DNA of 64,000 nucleotides from Datura wrightii (lineage: Eukaryota > Streptophyta > Magnoliopsida > Solanales > Solanaceae): positions 132,869,001 through 132,933,000 of the forward strand of contig JASDFA010000010.1 in NCBI GenBank assembly GCA_035772735.1, read 5' to 3'. Position numbers and translations under genes: made by a program. A model generated the notes under the pieces. The model was not told the DNA's origin, did not search any database, and worked only from the letters and a program-made list of their open reading frames with translations. Below, in pieces: positions 34,736 to 46,821 of this stretch; the first letter of the stretch is position 1, and every line of letters starts with the position of its first letter.

Positions 34736-35110
34736 CCAGTGTTGAACCTACCCGAGGGTAACGATGGTTTCGTGGTGTATTATGATGCATCCAAAGTTGG
34801 ACTTGGGTGTGTGTTGATGCAGTGTGGGAGGGTGATAGCTTATGCCTCTCGACAGCTAAAGGTGCATGAGAAGAATTACTCGACCCGTGATCTTGAATTG
34901 GCCGTGGTGGTGTTCACATTGAAGATATAGAGGCATTACTTGTATGGGGTCCATGTGGATGTATTTATGGATCACAAGAGCTTGTAATATTTGTTCACAC
35001 AAAAAGATCTAAATCTTCGGCAAAGAAGGTGGTTGGAGTTACTTAAGGATTATGACATGAGTGTCCTTTATCACCCGGGCAAGGCTAATGTGGTTGCGGA
35101 TGCGTTTAGT
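34736..35110 (+). pseudogene. RNase H of element D, decayed
   Basis: VVYYDASKVGLGCVLMQ (first Asp), DLELAVVVFTLKI (Glu) then a TAG at 34928. The third motif reads V-F-M-D-H instead of F-T-D-H, with a TAA just after, and ANVVADAFSR holds the last Asp at about 35090. Confidence 0.78.
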
Positions 35111-36700
35111 AGGATCTCAATGGAGAGTGTGTCCAATGTGGACGAGGGGAAGAAGGAATTGGTGAAAGATGTTCACCGGCTCGCAAGGCTGGAAATTAGA
35201 TTGATTGACACGATCGATGGCGGTGTTGTTGTACATAACAGGTCAGAATCATCCTTAGTGATTGATGTTAAATCCAGGCAAGACGAGGATCCAAATTTGA
35301 GGAAACTGAAGGAGGCGGTGCAGAGTCAAAAGGTGGAGGTTTTCTCCCAAGGGGGAGATGGTGTGCTACGATATCAGGGCCGTCTATGTGTCCCAGATGT
35401 GGATGATTTGAGAGTTCGGATATTACATGAGGCTTATGGTACTAGATATTCTATTCATCTAGGATCCACGAAAATATATCGGGATTTGCGAGAAATTTAT
35501 TGGTGGGGTGGTATGAAGAAAGATATTGCGGAGTTAGTAGCAAAATGTCCAAACTGTCAGCAAGTGAAAGTCGATCATCAAAGACCTGGAGGTGTACTTT
35601 AGGATATTACCATTCCCACTTGGAAGTGGGAAGAAATCAATATGGACTTCATTACAAGTCTACCTCATACACACCAGCAATACGACTCCATTTGGGTGGT
35701 GGTGGACAGGTTGACCAAGGCTACATACTTCCTACCGGTTAAAACCACGGATTCAGCGGATGATTATGCTAAGTTGTATATTCAGAAGTTGGTTCGGCTT
35801 CATGGAGTGCCCTTGTCTATTATTTTGGACCGAGGTACTCAGTTTACTTCTCAATTTTAGCGTTCGTTTCAAAAGGGGCTTGGGACTCAGGTTAGCTAAG
35901 CACAGCTTTTCATCCTCAGACAGACGGCCAAGCAGAATGAACCATTCAAACCCTCGAGGACATGTTGAGGGCATGTGTTATGGATTTTAAAGGTAGTTGG
36001 GATGATCATTTGCCCTTGATCGAGTTTGCTTATAATAACAATTATCACTTGGGCATCCAGATGGCACCGTTCGAGGCTCTGTACGGGCGAAGGTGTAGAT
36101 CGCTCATTGGTTGGTTTGAGGTTGGTGAGGCAGCCATGATAGGATCTGATTTGGTTCATGAGGCGATGGTGAAGGTTCAGTTGATAAGGGACCGGTTGAA
36201 AACTGCTTAGAGCCATCAGAAATCTTATACTGATGTGAGGAGAAGAGATTTGGAGTTTGATGTGTACGACTGGGTATTTCTAAAGGTATCTCCCATGAAG
36301 AGAATCATGCGGTTCAGAAAGAAGGGTAAACTCAGTTCCCGCTATGTTGGCCCCTACCGGGATGTGAGAAGAGTTGGAAAGGTGGCGTATGAGTTGGACT
36401 TGCCTTCAGAGTTGGCTTCAGTTAATCCCGTGTTACATGTATCGCTTTTGAAGAAGTGCTTAGGTGATCCAGCCTTGGTGGTTCCGATAGACAGCATTGG
36501 TGTGAAAGACAACCTCAGTTATGAATAAATTCCGGTTGAAATTTTGGATCGACAAGTTTGAAGGCTGAGGAACAAAGAGATAGCTTTAGATAAGGTTTTA
36601 TGGAGGATTCAGCATGTTAAGGGAGCTATGTGGGAGGCCGAAGCGGACATGATGGCTAGATACCCACATTTTTTCTCTACCGGCTCAGTTTCGACTTGAG
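35111..36700 (+). pseudogene. Integrase with chromodomain-like tail, element D, decayed
   Basis: Zinc domain near 35430-35575 (KCPNCQQVKVDHQ). Core from 35642 (MDFITSLP, first Asp), second Asp kept in I-L-D-R-G-T-Q-F near 35825, third Glu in a segment put out of frame near 35925 and followed by a CGA to TGA stop. FAYNNNYHLGIQMAPFEALY lies near 36025-36085. GPY/F-type module and tail run 36235-36700 (MARYPHFFSTG). Stops at about 35601, 35858, 36208 and 36526. Confidence 0.82.
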
Positions 36701-36907
36701 GTATCAATTTTTGTCCTAATTCTCTAATCAGTTTCCATGTTCAGTTTATGTGTGCAACTTTGAATTATGTTATGATAAATGTATGTGATGCCTGAATTTA
36801 GTTCAGCTATGTGGTTCTTTTTGGAGGTAGTCATTTCATGAAATTTCGGTTGGAATAAGCAGTGTTGGAGTATGATAATTGCTTGTTTCTATTTCCTGCT
36901 TGTTTCT
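36701..36907 (+). other. 3' untranslated region of element D
   Basis: T-rich noncoding, colinear with the 3' region of element A. Confidence 0.55.
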
Positions 36908-36940
36908 AATCGAGGACGAATGTTCCCAAGGGAGAGATAA
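36908..36940 (+). promoter_or_regulatory. Pre-PPT stem-loop remnant and polypurine tract, element D
   Basis: aatcgaggacgaatgtt keeps the AGGA loop and right arm; the left arm has lost bases. The polypurine tract cccaagggagagataa follows and the LTR starts at 36941. Confidence 0.6.
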
Positions 36941-39456
36941 TATTGTACCCTGAGAATTCAAGAATCGGACCTGGAAGTGAATCAGAGAAAAACTGGAAAA
37001 TGTTGCAGCAGTTGCATAATGAGTCACTGAACGACTCGTGAGAAGACCCCACGAATCGTCAAGTGACCCGTGGGAAGGCCTGGAGTGATCAAGGGATCGA
37101 GGTCCCCACGAGGGAATCAACGACTCGTGGTCGGCCACCACGAGTCGTCATGCCAATCGTGGGGTAGAGTTGGAATGTTAAAGGAGGATTTATCCAGTGT
37201 ACTTAACAGATGGGACCCCACGAGTCGTGGTCAGTCCCAACGACTCGTGAGGAGAGTCATGAGCAAGCTCTTTGATTATTATTGGGAATTAAGGCAGTGT
37301 ACTTTACGGGAGGCGACCACGAGTCGTGGTCTCTGGGGACGAGTTGTCATGTCGCTCGTTAGGAGCCTAGTAGATCAATTGTCCAGTGAACTTGACGAGA
37401 GAATCAACGGATCATGAGCCTAGGTGATGAGTCGTCAGGTTGTCCGTTAGGATCCCCTGACAGTTATTTTCAGCGAATTGAGTAAGGGATTTTCCATAAT
37501 TTTTAAGTTTCTAAGACCTATACTACATTGTTTTAATCTCGTTTTAGTGGGTTTTTAGCAGGGGAAAACCTATTCTAAGCCATTACTCTCATGCATGCAA
37601 GTTTGAAGGTGTGAAGGTGAAATCTCACGGTTTCCAATTGGAATCTCAGTTGGGCAACTAGGAAGGGTTAGAATTCTTCAATCCCAGGTATTTAAGGCTA
37701 TGAGTGGGTGCTTCCTTCCACACCCATGCCCATTCTCTATCAAATTGTGATTGGTTTGTAATGATCAAGTATGGGGTTTCATTCAATTGCATGATTCTTA
37801 CATCTCTATTCATGGGTATGATTAAATTGAGTTGATATTGATGATTTACCAAGCTTGGGAGGATTCTAACTTAATTTCTTTTACAAAATTGTTTTTCTGA
37901 AAGTTGAATCTAAAATGCTCATATGTGGATAGTTCATAATAGAAGTGATTGGGAAGAATGTGATGATGATGGAATAGATGAGGAAAATCATGTTTCCAAC
38001 CTTACCCATGATTTTGATGATGTTTCCAAAGAATATTAAATAGACCCAAGTATGGGAGAGCTTTGGGTGATGCCATTTTATGTTTTCAAATAGTGATATT
38101 CCCCGACATGAGCTTACCACATGATTGAGATGAAATTTTCCCTTTTACTCTTATTATGAATTCTAGCTTGTGGTATGTTTCAAAGTAAAGCCTTCTCTAT
38201 AAATCCTTAATTGATATGTATATTATTGTCTAGCTTTGTCAAGGACAATGTTAAGCTTCATTGATGTTGGGTCTAAGTTTGATTTCATCTAAGCTTTATC
38301 GAGACGACATTGTTGAGCTTCATATTTATATAATGTCTAATGTATGCATGATTTCACAATGAGCTTTGTCAATAGACAATGTTGAGCTTCGTTTCATCCG
38401 ATGTTGAGTTTATGCATGATTTCATTTTGAGTTTCGTCACTAGACGATGTTGAGCTTCGTATTTATACGATGTAGAGCATTGCATGTTTTGGGAGAAGAG
38501 TCTAGTACCGAGCGGGCTAAAGGTTGATAACCCTATGCCCTAGAACTACGCGCCAACGTAGGTTGATTCTATTATATTATTGGGACCTCCCTTGTGTGCT
38601 ATTCCCCGGCCCGATTGGCCCTTCAGCTTGATATCAATATCATGGTAGCGTCCATCGCCCTGGAAAGGTTATAGATGGCTCTTCCCACGTGAGTGTGATA
38701 GTTAGGACCATGTAAGCTCTATCGTGGTATGTCGGTTAAGTGACGAGTCTCCCACTATCTATATCATTCGAATTTGCATATCCATTATTCATGATGACTA
38801 TCTTATGCATGTATGTTCAAAAAGCAAGATTTGACTCATTGTTCAGCTTTTGATATAAATCTCATGATTTAGCTTTGAGTCATTCGAGTCAGTCATGATG
38901 TTCTAAAGCCATGCATGATCACGTATAAAATAAGGATGATTTCGTAATGAATGCTTGTGGTCTTTTTCTTATCCTTGAAGACTATTATATATGTATGACT
39001 CATTTTTTTAAGAAGATTTATATTTCTCTAGCGATTTTACTTACCCATACTTGGTACATTCCACGTATTGACCGCATACCTTCTATGATGCATCGTTTCA
39101 TGATGCATGATCCGTATCGCAGGTTCAATCCCGTTCATAGTCGCTTATCAGAGTTAGCACCTGCTTGTTGGTGAGTCCTCATCTTCCGAGGACTAGACTT
39201 TCAGTTATCTTGGATGTATTTTCAGTTTTTAATATTTCTGAGTGTACAGATTAGAGGCTTACCAGACCTAGACATATATTCAGCTTCAGATGTTCATTCT
39301 GTTGTTATGTTAAGATAGACTTCTGCTGAGATTTTAACTATGTTTCTTCATGTTTATTGAATGAATTAGTGAATGCTTATGCCATGGGTTGACTTGGGCC
39401 CTCTCGGGATCCCTTGTTCCGTGTCTACGATCCGTGTCTATGCTCGGGTCGTGACA
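36941..39456 (+). repeat. 3' LTR of element D
   Basis: Direct repeat of 19521-22057, ending GTGACA. Its U3 copies of ACGAGTCGT are better preserved than in the 5' LTR (for example 37135-37150, 37216-37240, 37317-37330). It lacks about 40 bases near 39243 (gtcccatcagctcatcc segment of the 5' copy). Confidence 0.9.
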
Positions 39457-39460
39457 TTTA

Positions 39461-39740
39461 ATTACAACTGAAGGTATAAGGGTGGATGGCCGGAAAATAA
39501 AAGCTGTGAAGAACTGGCCTAGACCCTTGAATCCTACAAAGGTTCGTAGCTTCCTGGGATTAGCATGTTATTATCGCCGATTTGTGAAAGGTTTCTCTAC
39601 TATCTCTATGCCATTAACAAATTTGACTCATAAAGCAGCTAAGTTTCAGTGGACAGAGGCATGTGAGCGGAGTTTTCAGGAATTGAAGGATAGACTGACT
39701 TTAGCACATATCCTGACTCTTTTAGAGGGTGTCTAGGATT
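39461..39740 (+). pseudogene. Reverse transcriptase of element C, second part
   Basis: Resumes after element D: TEGIRVDGRKIKAVKNWPRP, then SFLGLACYYRRFVKGFSTI and KFQWTEACERSFQELKDRLT. These are the thumb and connection motifs that directly follow the palm motifs ending at 19520, which proves D interrupted this gene. Confidence 0.85.
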
Positions 39741-40100
39741 ATGTGTATATTGTGATGCTTTGAGAGTTGGGCTAGGTTGTGTCCCGATGCAACACGGCAA
39801 GGTTATGGCTTATGCCTCTAGACAGTTGAGGAAGCACGAGCAAATTATCCTACCCACGATCTTGAGTTGCCTGCAGTGGTATTTTCATTGAAGATTTAGT
39901 GCCACTACTTAGACGAGGTACATGTTGATATCTTCACAGATCATAAGAGTCTCCAGTATTTTTTTTTGCAGAAAGAGTTGAATTTGAGGCAAAAAAGATG
40001 GTTAGAGTTATTAAAAGATTATTATATGAGTATCTTGTATCATCTGGCCAATGCAAATGTTGTAGCTGATGTGCTAAATCGCAAGTCTATGGATAGCTTG
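39741..40100 (+). pseudogene. RNase H of element C, decayed
   Basis: CDALRVGLGC-like start across a stop and frameshifts near 39740-39765, LELPAVVFSLKI near 39860-39895, DIFTDHKSLQYF near 39930-39960, and ANVVADVLNRKS near 40050-40085. Catalytic acids are visible but the frame is broken at least four times. Confidence 0.75.
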
Positions 40101-41700
40101 AGTCATATTTAGGTTGATTGGATTGAAATGATGAAGACTCTATAGCAGTTGGTTGACTGACAGATTCGGTTACTGGATGCCAAAGATGGAGGTGTTATTA
40201 TCCAAAACACAGCAGAATTGTCCTTGGTAGCGAAAGTTAAGCAACGCTAATACGATGATGCAGAGTTAGTCTAATTGAGAGACAGTATATCATAGCAGAA
40301 GTAGAGCATATTTGATTGTGGACCCGATGGAGTTCTTAGATACCAGAGCCGTCTATGTGTGCCTAATATGGGTGAGTATGGGAACAGATTATGAATAAAG
40401 CTCATTACTCTCGATATTCAGTACACCCAGGTGCCACGAAGATGTATTGTAACTTGAGGCAGCTATATTGTTGGAATGGCATGAAAAAGGATATCACAAG
40501 TCCTGTGACTTAGTGTCCCAATTGTCAGCAGGTGAAGGTTAAGCACCAGAAGCCTGGAGGTCTAATGAAGGATATAGAAATTCCAGCCTGGAAATGAGAG
40601 GTGATTAATATGGATTTAATTATAGAATTGCCTCAAACCAGTAGGAAGCATTATTCTATCTGGGTATAGTAGACAGATTGACTAAATCAGCTGACTTTTT
40701 TCCCGTCAGGATGACTTATGCCACAAAGGATTATGTCAGGCTGTATATACGGGAGATAGTTTGCCTACATGGCGTCCTCTTATCCATTATTTCTGTCAGA
40801 GGTGTTCAGTTCACAGCAAACTTCTGGAAGTCTTTCCAGAAAGACCTGGGCACTCAGGTAAGCCTCAGTACCGCATTTCATCCTCAGACAGACGGATAGG
40901 CTAAACGCACCATTCAAATGCTTGAAGATATGTTGCGTGCTTGTGTTTTATATTTTGATGAAAGCTAGGATGATCACGTTTCCTTGATTGAGTTCACCTA
41001 TAATAACATCTACTAGGTGAGTATTCAAATGGCCCTATATGAAGCTTTATATGAGCGAAAGTACAGGTCGCCAATGGACTGGTTTGAACTCAGTGAGGCA
41101 GAGTTATTGGGGCCAGACTTAGTGCAGCAGGATATTGACAAGGTGAAACTTATTAGAGATCGACTTCAGACGTCCTAGAGCAGGAAGAAGTCTTATGAGG
41201 ATTTACGTCATCGAGTGTTGGAGTTTGATGTTGATGATAGGGTCTTCCTGAAAGTATCTTCTATAAAAGGCGTCATGTGATTTGTCCGAAAGGGAAAGCT
41301 GAGCCTTAGATATGTTAGGCCTTACAGAGTTATCCGCGGAATAGGTTGAGTAGCCTATGAGTTGGATTTTCCACCAGAGCTAGTGGCAGTTTACCCAATA
41401 TATCATGTATCGATATTAAGGAAGTGTAAAGGAGACCCAACCCGTGTTATGCCTATCGATGATATCTGGAGTTTTGAGGAGATGACCTATACCGAGGTCC
41501 CAGTTGCTATCCTTGAGCGGCAAGTCAACAAGCTTCGAATTAAGAAAATTGCCTCAGTCAAGGTATTGTGGCGAAGTAATAATGTCAAGGAAGTAACTTG
41601 GGAGTCTGAGGAGGAAATGAAGAAAAATATCCTCACCTATTCACGATGTCGACCTGATATTAGGTATGTGTTTTATACCTAAGTTACTGAGTATCTATTT
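40101..41700 (+). pseudogene. Integrase with chromodomain-like tail, element C, decayed
   Basis: Zinc domain CPNCQQVKVKHQ-like near 40515-40550. Core at about 40610 (MDLIIELP) and 40678-40899, where the second Asp motif reads S-V-R (Asp lost). FHPQTDG precedes a TAG near 40900. The tail at 41362-41682 (DFPPELVAVYPIYHVSILRK, RQVNKLRIKKIASVKVLWRS) is open. Many stops. It is the most decayed integrase in the window. Confidence 0.78.
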
Positions 41701-41725
41701 TGAAGCATGTTAAGCAAAATTAATT

Positions 41726-41761
41726 ACTATTCAGGGATGAATGTTCCTAATGGGGGGAGAA
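41726..41761 (+). promoter_or_regulatory. Pre-PPT stem-loop and polypurine tract, element C
   Basis: ATTCA-GGGA-TGAAT (41729-41742) keeps the stem with A-T in place of the G-C loop-closing pair of the E copy. The tract tggggggaga (41751-41760) precedes the LTR start TGTTACACC at 41762. Confidence 0.68.
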
Positions 41762-43092
41762 TGTTACACCCTGAAAAGTTTTTGGTGATTATTTGATGTT
41801 TATATGCTAGGTTAAGGGAACTACAGGTTGTATATTAGTCGTAGATGACAAGGAAAATGTGTAAGAATGGAAAAGTGAAGAGTATGTGAAGTTCATAAGT
41901 AAGAGTCAATTTTAAACGATTATATCTCCCAATCTATAATGACTTAGAAGTGCCACGACCTACCAAATTAAAAGTTTTTTAGTCTATTTTTCAGAACATC
42001 AAATCGCTCGTCAATTGGAGTTCAGAATAAGAAGTTATGGGCATTTTACTGAAGCACCCTGAGCAGTAACGTGAGCATGATGCCCTAGCGCCCCACCGCC
42101 CTAACTATTTAAAAATCAGATTTTCACTATTGGAAACTATTTTTATTCTAAACCAAATAGACCAGCTTGATTAGGGACTTTATTTCTCTCTCAATTCCAG
42201 TAGTTGGAACAAGAAAAATGAAAGAGGAAACCTCAAGCACAACTCCACCAAAAACAAGATAAGTTAAAAAAGTTGGTTTTCAAGTGTGTTAGGTGTTTTG
42301 GAGCACATTTTTGGAAGTTGTTTTGGGTCAAGTTGCTGCATTTTTGGAGCTGGTTTTACTGACTATATATCCATATTTGAGTAGGGATCAAAGCCAAGAT
42401 AAAAGGTAAGGATTTCACCCTCCTTAAACTCCTTAAAATACAAGCTAAAAGGCTGGAAATTTGCAACTAGGTGAGCTACCAGTTTGGGCTGCTTGAGCTG
42501 AGTTTTTTCTTGTTCTTCTTAGGCTTTTTGGCAGTATCTTTAGCTTTAAATATACTCTACTTTGAGAAGAACAATTAAAGCATAAGCGAGGTAAAGTTTT
42601 CTATTATTTTCTCCCCTAAAGGTTAGTGAAAACTAGTAGAGAAAATGTCTAAATGTTGTTGATGTTATCGTGTGTTGTTGTTGCTATTGTGACTGACTTT
42701 AGTGAGTTATTTAGTGCTGCATTTTGTGTTACAGAATAGGCTTGATACTTTTTTATAAATTCAAGAGATTGAGGAGGTGAAGGGCTGGCCATTGGATTAA
42801 AAAGAGTTGATCGGAAAGAAAGGTGTGTAAGGCGCCACATCCGTCATTTTTTTAAGCATGATTTGTACGTTTTGAGTTGAATGAGCTAGAAACTCTTTAC
42901 AAGTCTTGAGGCAGTATGTTAAGATTCATTTAAGCATTTAAATTTTCATCTTTTATTGAGGTTAAATATTGAGATTATGTCTAGTCCAAGTGAGGCATTT
43001 AAAGTGTGATATCGTGATGGTTATTGTCGTAGTTGTACATCGAGTTGGAGACCCTCAGCTTGGGCATTGTTAGCTGGTTCGTTACTATATGT

Positions 43093-43155
<63 letters not shown>

Positions 43156-44522
43156 TATTAAATGTGTTTAAAGTTCTAGTTGCTAACTGAAATTGGTGAA
43201 AGATCCAAGATGATGACGTGTAAACGATTTTAAGCCAAGTAAAGACGTCGCAAGTTATTAAGTGTAAATGAGCTTATTGAATTAGAATTGCGTTGTTATA
43301 GTTGTTCTTTATCTTATGTGTATGTTATGAGATATTCTAGGCCAAGGGTAGATTTCATAATCTCTTTTGCTTAAGTCGAACGACAAGCTAGCGAGTCTCC
43401 GAACTTTAATGTCCCTTTAAATACGATCTGCAAATCTTGTTGAAATTCTTAGGTCATCTGCAATTCCTGATGATTTATACAAGTTTCCAATACATTCATT
43501 TAAGTACTATTTTCTAGGTTTACATGTTATATATGCTCACTTGCAGTTATGCATTACGAAGGAGGCCTATGCGGGCCATAAATTTAGTATTCATCATTTC
43601 TATGTTAGACGTGTTAAATCGACCTAGTATAAGCCATATCGGCTTCGTTTATGATTATGAATAAGATTTATCAATTTTATCCTTATGTGGTACACCAACT
43701 GGATGTATTTTTTTTATTCCAATGTAGTAGACCAACTGGACAAATTTTATCCCGATGTGGTACACCGGCTGGAGGCATTTTTATTTTTACCCCGATGTGG
43801 TACACTGGCTGAGAAAATTTAATATGAATTTTATAATCGACTGACCGTCGTCATTTCAATTATAATTGTTATTATGCATTAGATGGTTGCATTTACACTT
43901 CAATATTGAGTTATCGTCGAGTTTTGATTTTCAGGATTTCGGGTTGTTACTATTCTTTATTTCTGGCTCAGTTATCATTGTTATCTTATATTTTTACAAT
44001 TTTCAACCATACATACTAGTACATTTTATTCGTAGTGACGTCCCTTCATCCAGGGACCCCTCCTTCAATCCTGCTGCAGGTATAGGCCGAGGCTCGTATC
44101 ATCAGATGAAGTAGCAGCCTGATTTCAGCGGAATAGTGGTATGCTCCTCTCTTCCAGGAGTCATATCCTAGTTTTGACTATTTTGAGTTTTATGTACAAC
44201 ATGAGTAAGCCAGGGCACTATCCCGTGCATTTCAGTTTGTTTACTCTGTAGAGGTTGTTGTGGACTAGTTTGTATGGTAGTTTTTTTGTGTAGTCGTGTT
44301 GGTTTTTCATTGCTCTGTTTAGCTTTATTGCAGCCTTGTTGTCTTTTTAGGTTGCTTATTCATTATTATCGAGACCTCATGGGTCCAGTATTTATCTTGG
44401 TTGGTTGTAACAGGTGGCTTGGTCGGCCTTAGTGTTACATTTTCAAACGCTATATAGCCTGATTCTCGATCAATCATGAATGGAGTTCCAGTTGCGCCGT
44501 ACCCCAATTTTGGAGTGTGACA
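41762..44522 (+). repeat. 3' LTR of element C
   Basis: About 2.76 kb from TGTTACACC to GTGTGACA. Only its last 977 bases have a partner in view (15754-16721). Holds a TA/TG microsatellite at 43093-43154, the 33-40 bp tandem array at 43676-43820, and the hairpin module at 44005-44065. No genes. Confidence 0.87.
43093..43154 (+). repeat. Microsatellite (TA)n(TG)n
   Basis: About 10 TA units then about 20 TG units, inside the element C 3' LTR. Confidence 0.95.
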
Positions 44523-44843
44523 TATTAACAACCTCTTGAACGGTCTAGGGGCCCCACATTGGACCTTAGTAGCCTTCGTTCTGATATAAAAAATATAGGC
44601 AGAAGACATGAATAAAGGCTAGAATAAGGTAGAGAAGCTGAGAGAAACTTAACTTTTCATTTCAACTGAAAATCAGTGATACATGCATTTAGATATTACT
44701 AACAGAGCAACTAATTTAGAGAAGAAATAGGACATTAATTTAACACTATCCCTTGACTTAAAATATTGGCTAGATAAATTGACCTTATCGGGAAGATAAT
44801 AATGAGAGCTCTTAAATCTCATTATATCATGTATGTCATACAT
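44523..44843. other. Intergenic, nothing recognised
   Basis: Unique-looking AT-rich sequence right of element C. No domain, repeat or RNA gene seen. Confidence 0.5.
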
Positions 44844-44880
44844 ATGTGTGTGTATGTGTGTGTGGGTGGGTGTGGGTTTT

Positions 44881-44915
<35 letters not shown>

Positions 44916-44916
44916 T
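44844..44916 (+). repeat. Microsatellite (TG)n(TA)n, imperfect
   Basis: TG repeats broken by GGG and TTTT, then about 13 TA units. Confidence 0.9.
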
Positions 44917-46250
44917 ATATTGTATATCATCTAAGGCAATAATGCTATCAAATTTAATAATATTTTAACTTCTTACTTAATTTATCCTAATGTTTATATA
45001 ATTAAAACTTACTTTTTATCCCTTATCCCAACAATTCAAAACATTGATCGCTTCCTCCATTCTCATTTTTCTTCCTCAGCATTCTCATTTTTTTCCTTCT
45101 CTTTCTTTTTTGTTGGTATTGTTGTAAGCAGAACTCTATAGGTGTCCATTGTTGAAGTTAGAAGCTTTAAAGTTTGAAAATTGAATTTTCGTAAATAAGC
45201 TTCATTTCGAGTGAGTACTGTTGTAAAAGATCGGGTACATATTGAGGAGTCTAAATCTGAAATTTAGGGTGAGCTGTGTAGTTTTTGAGGTGTTTTGGAT
45301 GGATTTAGTGCTTGAAGTCGAGGAAGAAGACGATGTCAGTTTTTTTATATATTAGTGTATAATATTGTATAATAGTGTACATGAGTGTATAAATACTTCT
45401 TAAAATTTTGTATAGTGTTTCTATATTGGGCGTATAATATTATACATCGAGTTTTTAGATATTTTTGTAAAAAAAAAGTTAGATGAAGTTTTTTATGTTG
45501 TATACCGGTGTATAATATTATATACCGAATTTTTTAGTCACTGCTTTGAGAAAATAATGGGCTATACGACTGAAAACTTAAAAACTTGGCTATATAATTA
45601 TAATATAATATTATAAAGTGTATATTTGTATAATTATCCCTATATATATTGTTGTGTGTTGATTGTCGTACATCTATGGATATTGGTACTACACATATGA
45701 GTCCTAATTTTGCACTAATCAGAAATACAACTAGATGGTAATTACTAAAATTAGGATATATTAATACATTCAAAATATAACTTCTCATATTTTTGCTTTC
45801 ATTTCCTCAAATGTAAATAACTATATAAACCTATTACTATCTTGTCTATAAATTTTATACAGTATCGATATATATCGTCATTTTAAATTCAATCATAATG
45901 TTCGAGAATTAATTCTTACCTACTACATGAACCATAAACTCAACCAATCAAATTTTATCCAATGAGTCGAACCTCAAACTTCATGTATTTAATATCATAC
46001 ACTAAACATAGAAATGCAATCGAACAAGGATACATATATATCTTAGGTCAAATTCACTTCAGTGATCAGGCTAGCTAGTGGGACTCTAGCTTCGTGTGGG
46101 CTTTCTAATTGATGTGATATATGGACAAAAAATAATACACTATCTCAAACTTGTTTTATGATGCAAAGCTAGGGGATTGCTTAAAAATATTTATATATGG
46201 ATATTTACATTGAATCAAATAATTTAAGTTTAGTAATTAAAAATTAAATT
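44917..46250. other. AT-rich intergenic with a repeated gtataatatt motif
   Basis: Between 45350 and 45540 the motif gtgtataatatt(g/a)tata recurs about five times. Pyrimidine-rich at 45045-45110. No coding domain seen. It may be the tail of an old transposon, but I cannot name one. Confidence 0.4.
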
Positions 46251-46261
46251 AAAATGCATAT

Positions 46262-46309
46262 ACAATAACAACAACAATCCAGTGTAATCCCACCAAATGG
46301 GAGAAAATC
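46262..46309 (-). mobile_element. 5'-truncated SINE fragment with 11-bp target duplication
   Basis: The insert holds (ACA/CAA)n followed by tccagtgtaatcccacc, which I recognise as the reverse complement of the (TTG)n-ended 3' terminus of a common Solanaceae SINE (TS-like). It is flanked by perfect copies of aaaatgcatat at 46251-46261 and 46310-46320, the expected LINE-mediated target duplication. Only about 48 bases of the element inserted. Family name is from memory. Confidence 0.6.
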
Positions 46310-46474
46310 AAAATGCATATAAGTTAAATATAATTAAGCAAAAAATATGTATATGAAAAATAATACATATCTTGTATTATTTATTAGTTCAGATGTAGTC
46401 ACTTGATATAGTTATGGAGCCACCTATGTCGTCTAAGGGGAGTCAATTGAGTACTTTCCAGTAGAAAATTATAT

Positions 46475-46579
<105 letters not shown>

Positions 46580-46821
46580 TGAAATTTTTTTAGTGAAAAT
46601 TCTAACTCTTACATGATGCGAGTAAAGTTTTACAAGAGAACAACCAAGGACGGGTTTATAGTGTTATTTATGAGTTCAGGTGAACCTGATAATTTTTTTT
46701 CAGACTTTGTGGTAGAAACTCATAAACTTTAAATCCAAGATCCGCCTTATAATTATAAAGTCAGCTTGCAAATATCTTTATTTTCATAAAAAAAGAACCA
46801 TCTCCAATATTATGAAATTGA

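Larger units (their letters stand above)
19521..39456 (+). mobile_element. Element D: Tekay-type Ty3-gypsy chromovirus nested in C
   Basis: LTRs 19521-22057 and 36941-39456, primer site 22061, gag split by element E, then protease to chromodomain tail at 32901-36700. It sits inside the reverse transcriptase of C: FHGHV before it and TEGIRVDGRKI after it are consecutive motifs of that enzyme. I see no clear target duplication (tgtga before, tttaa after), perhaps through mutation. LTR sequence is related to element A. Confidence 0.9.
15754..44522 (+). mobile_element. Element C: old Tekay-type Ty3-gypsy element hosting B, D and E
   Basis: 15754-16721 matches 43546-44522, so these are the two LTRs of one element; the 5' LTR is cut by insertion of B. 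The body is gag, protease and reverse transcriptase to 19520, then element D (19521-39456), then the rest of reverse transcriptase, RNase H, integrase and tail to 41690. Removing D rejoins the polymerase reading order. It carries the highest stop density of the chromoviral copies, consistent with its being the oldest. The base after the 3' LTR starts tatta (44523-44527), a possible target-site copy with no partner in view. Confidence 0.88.
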
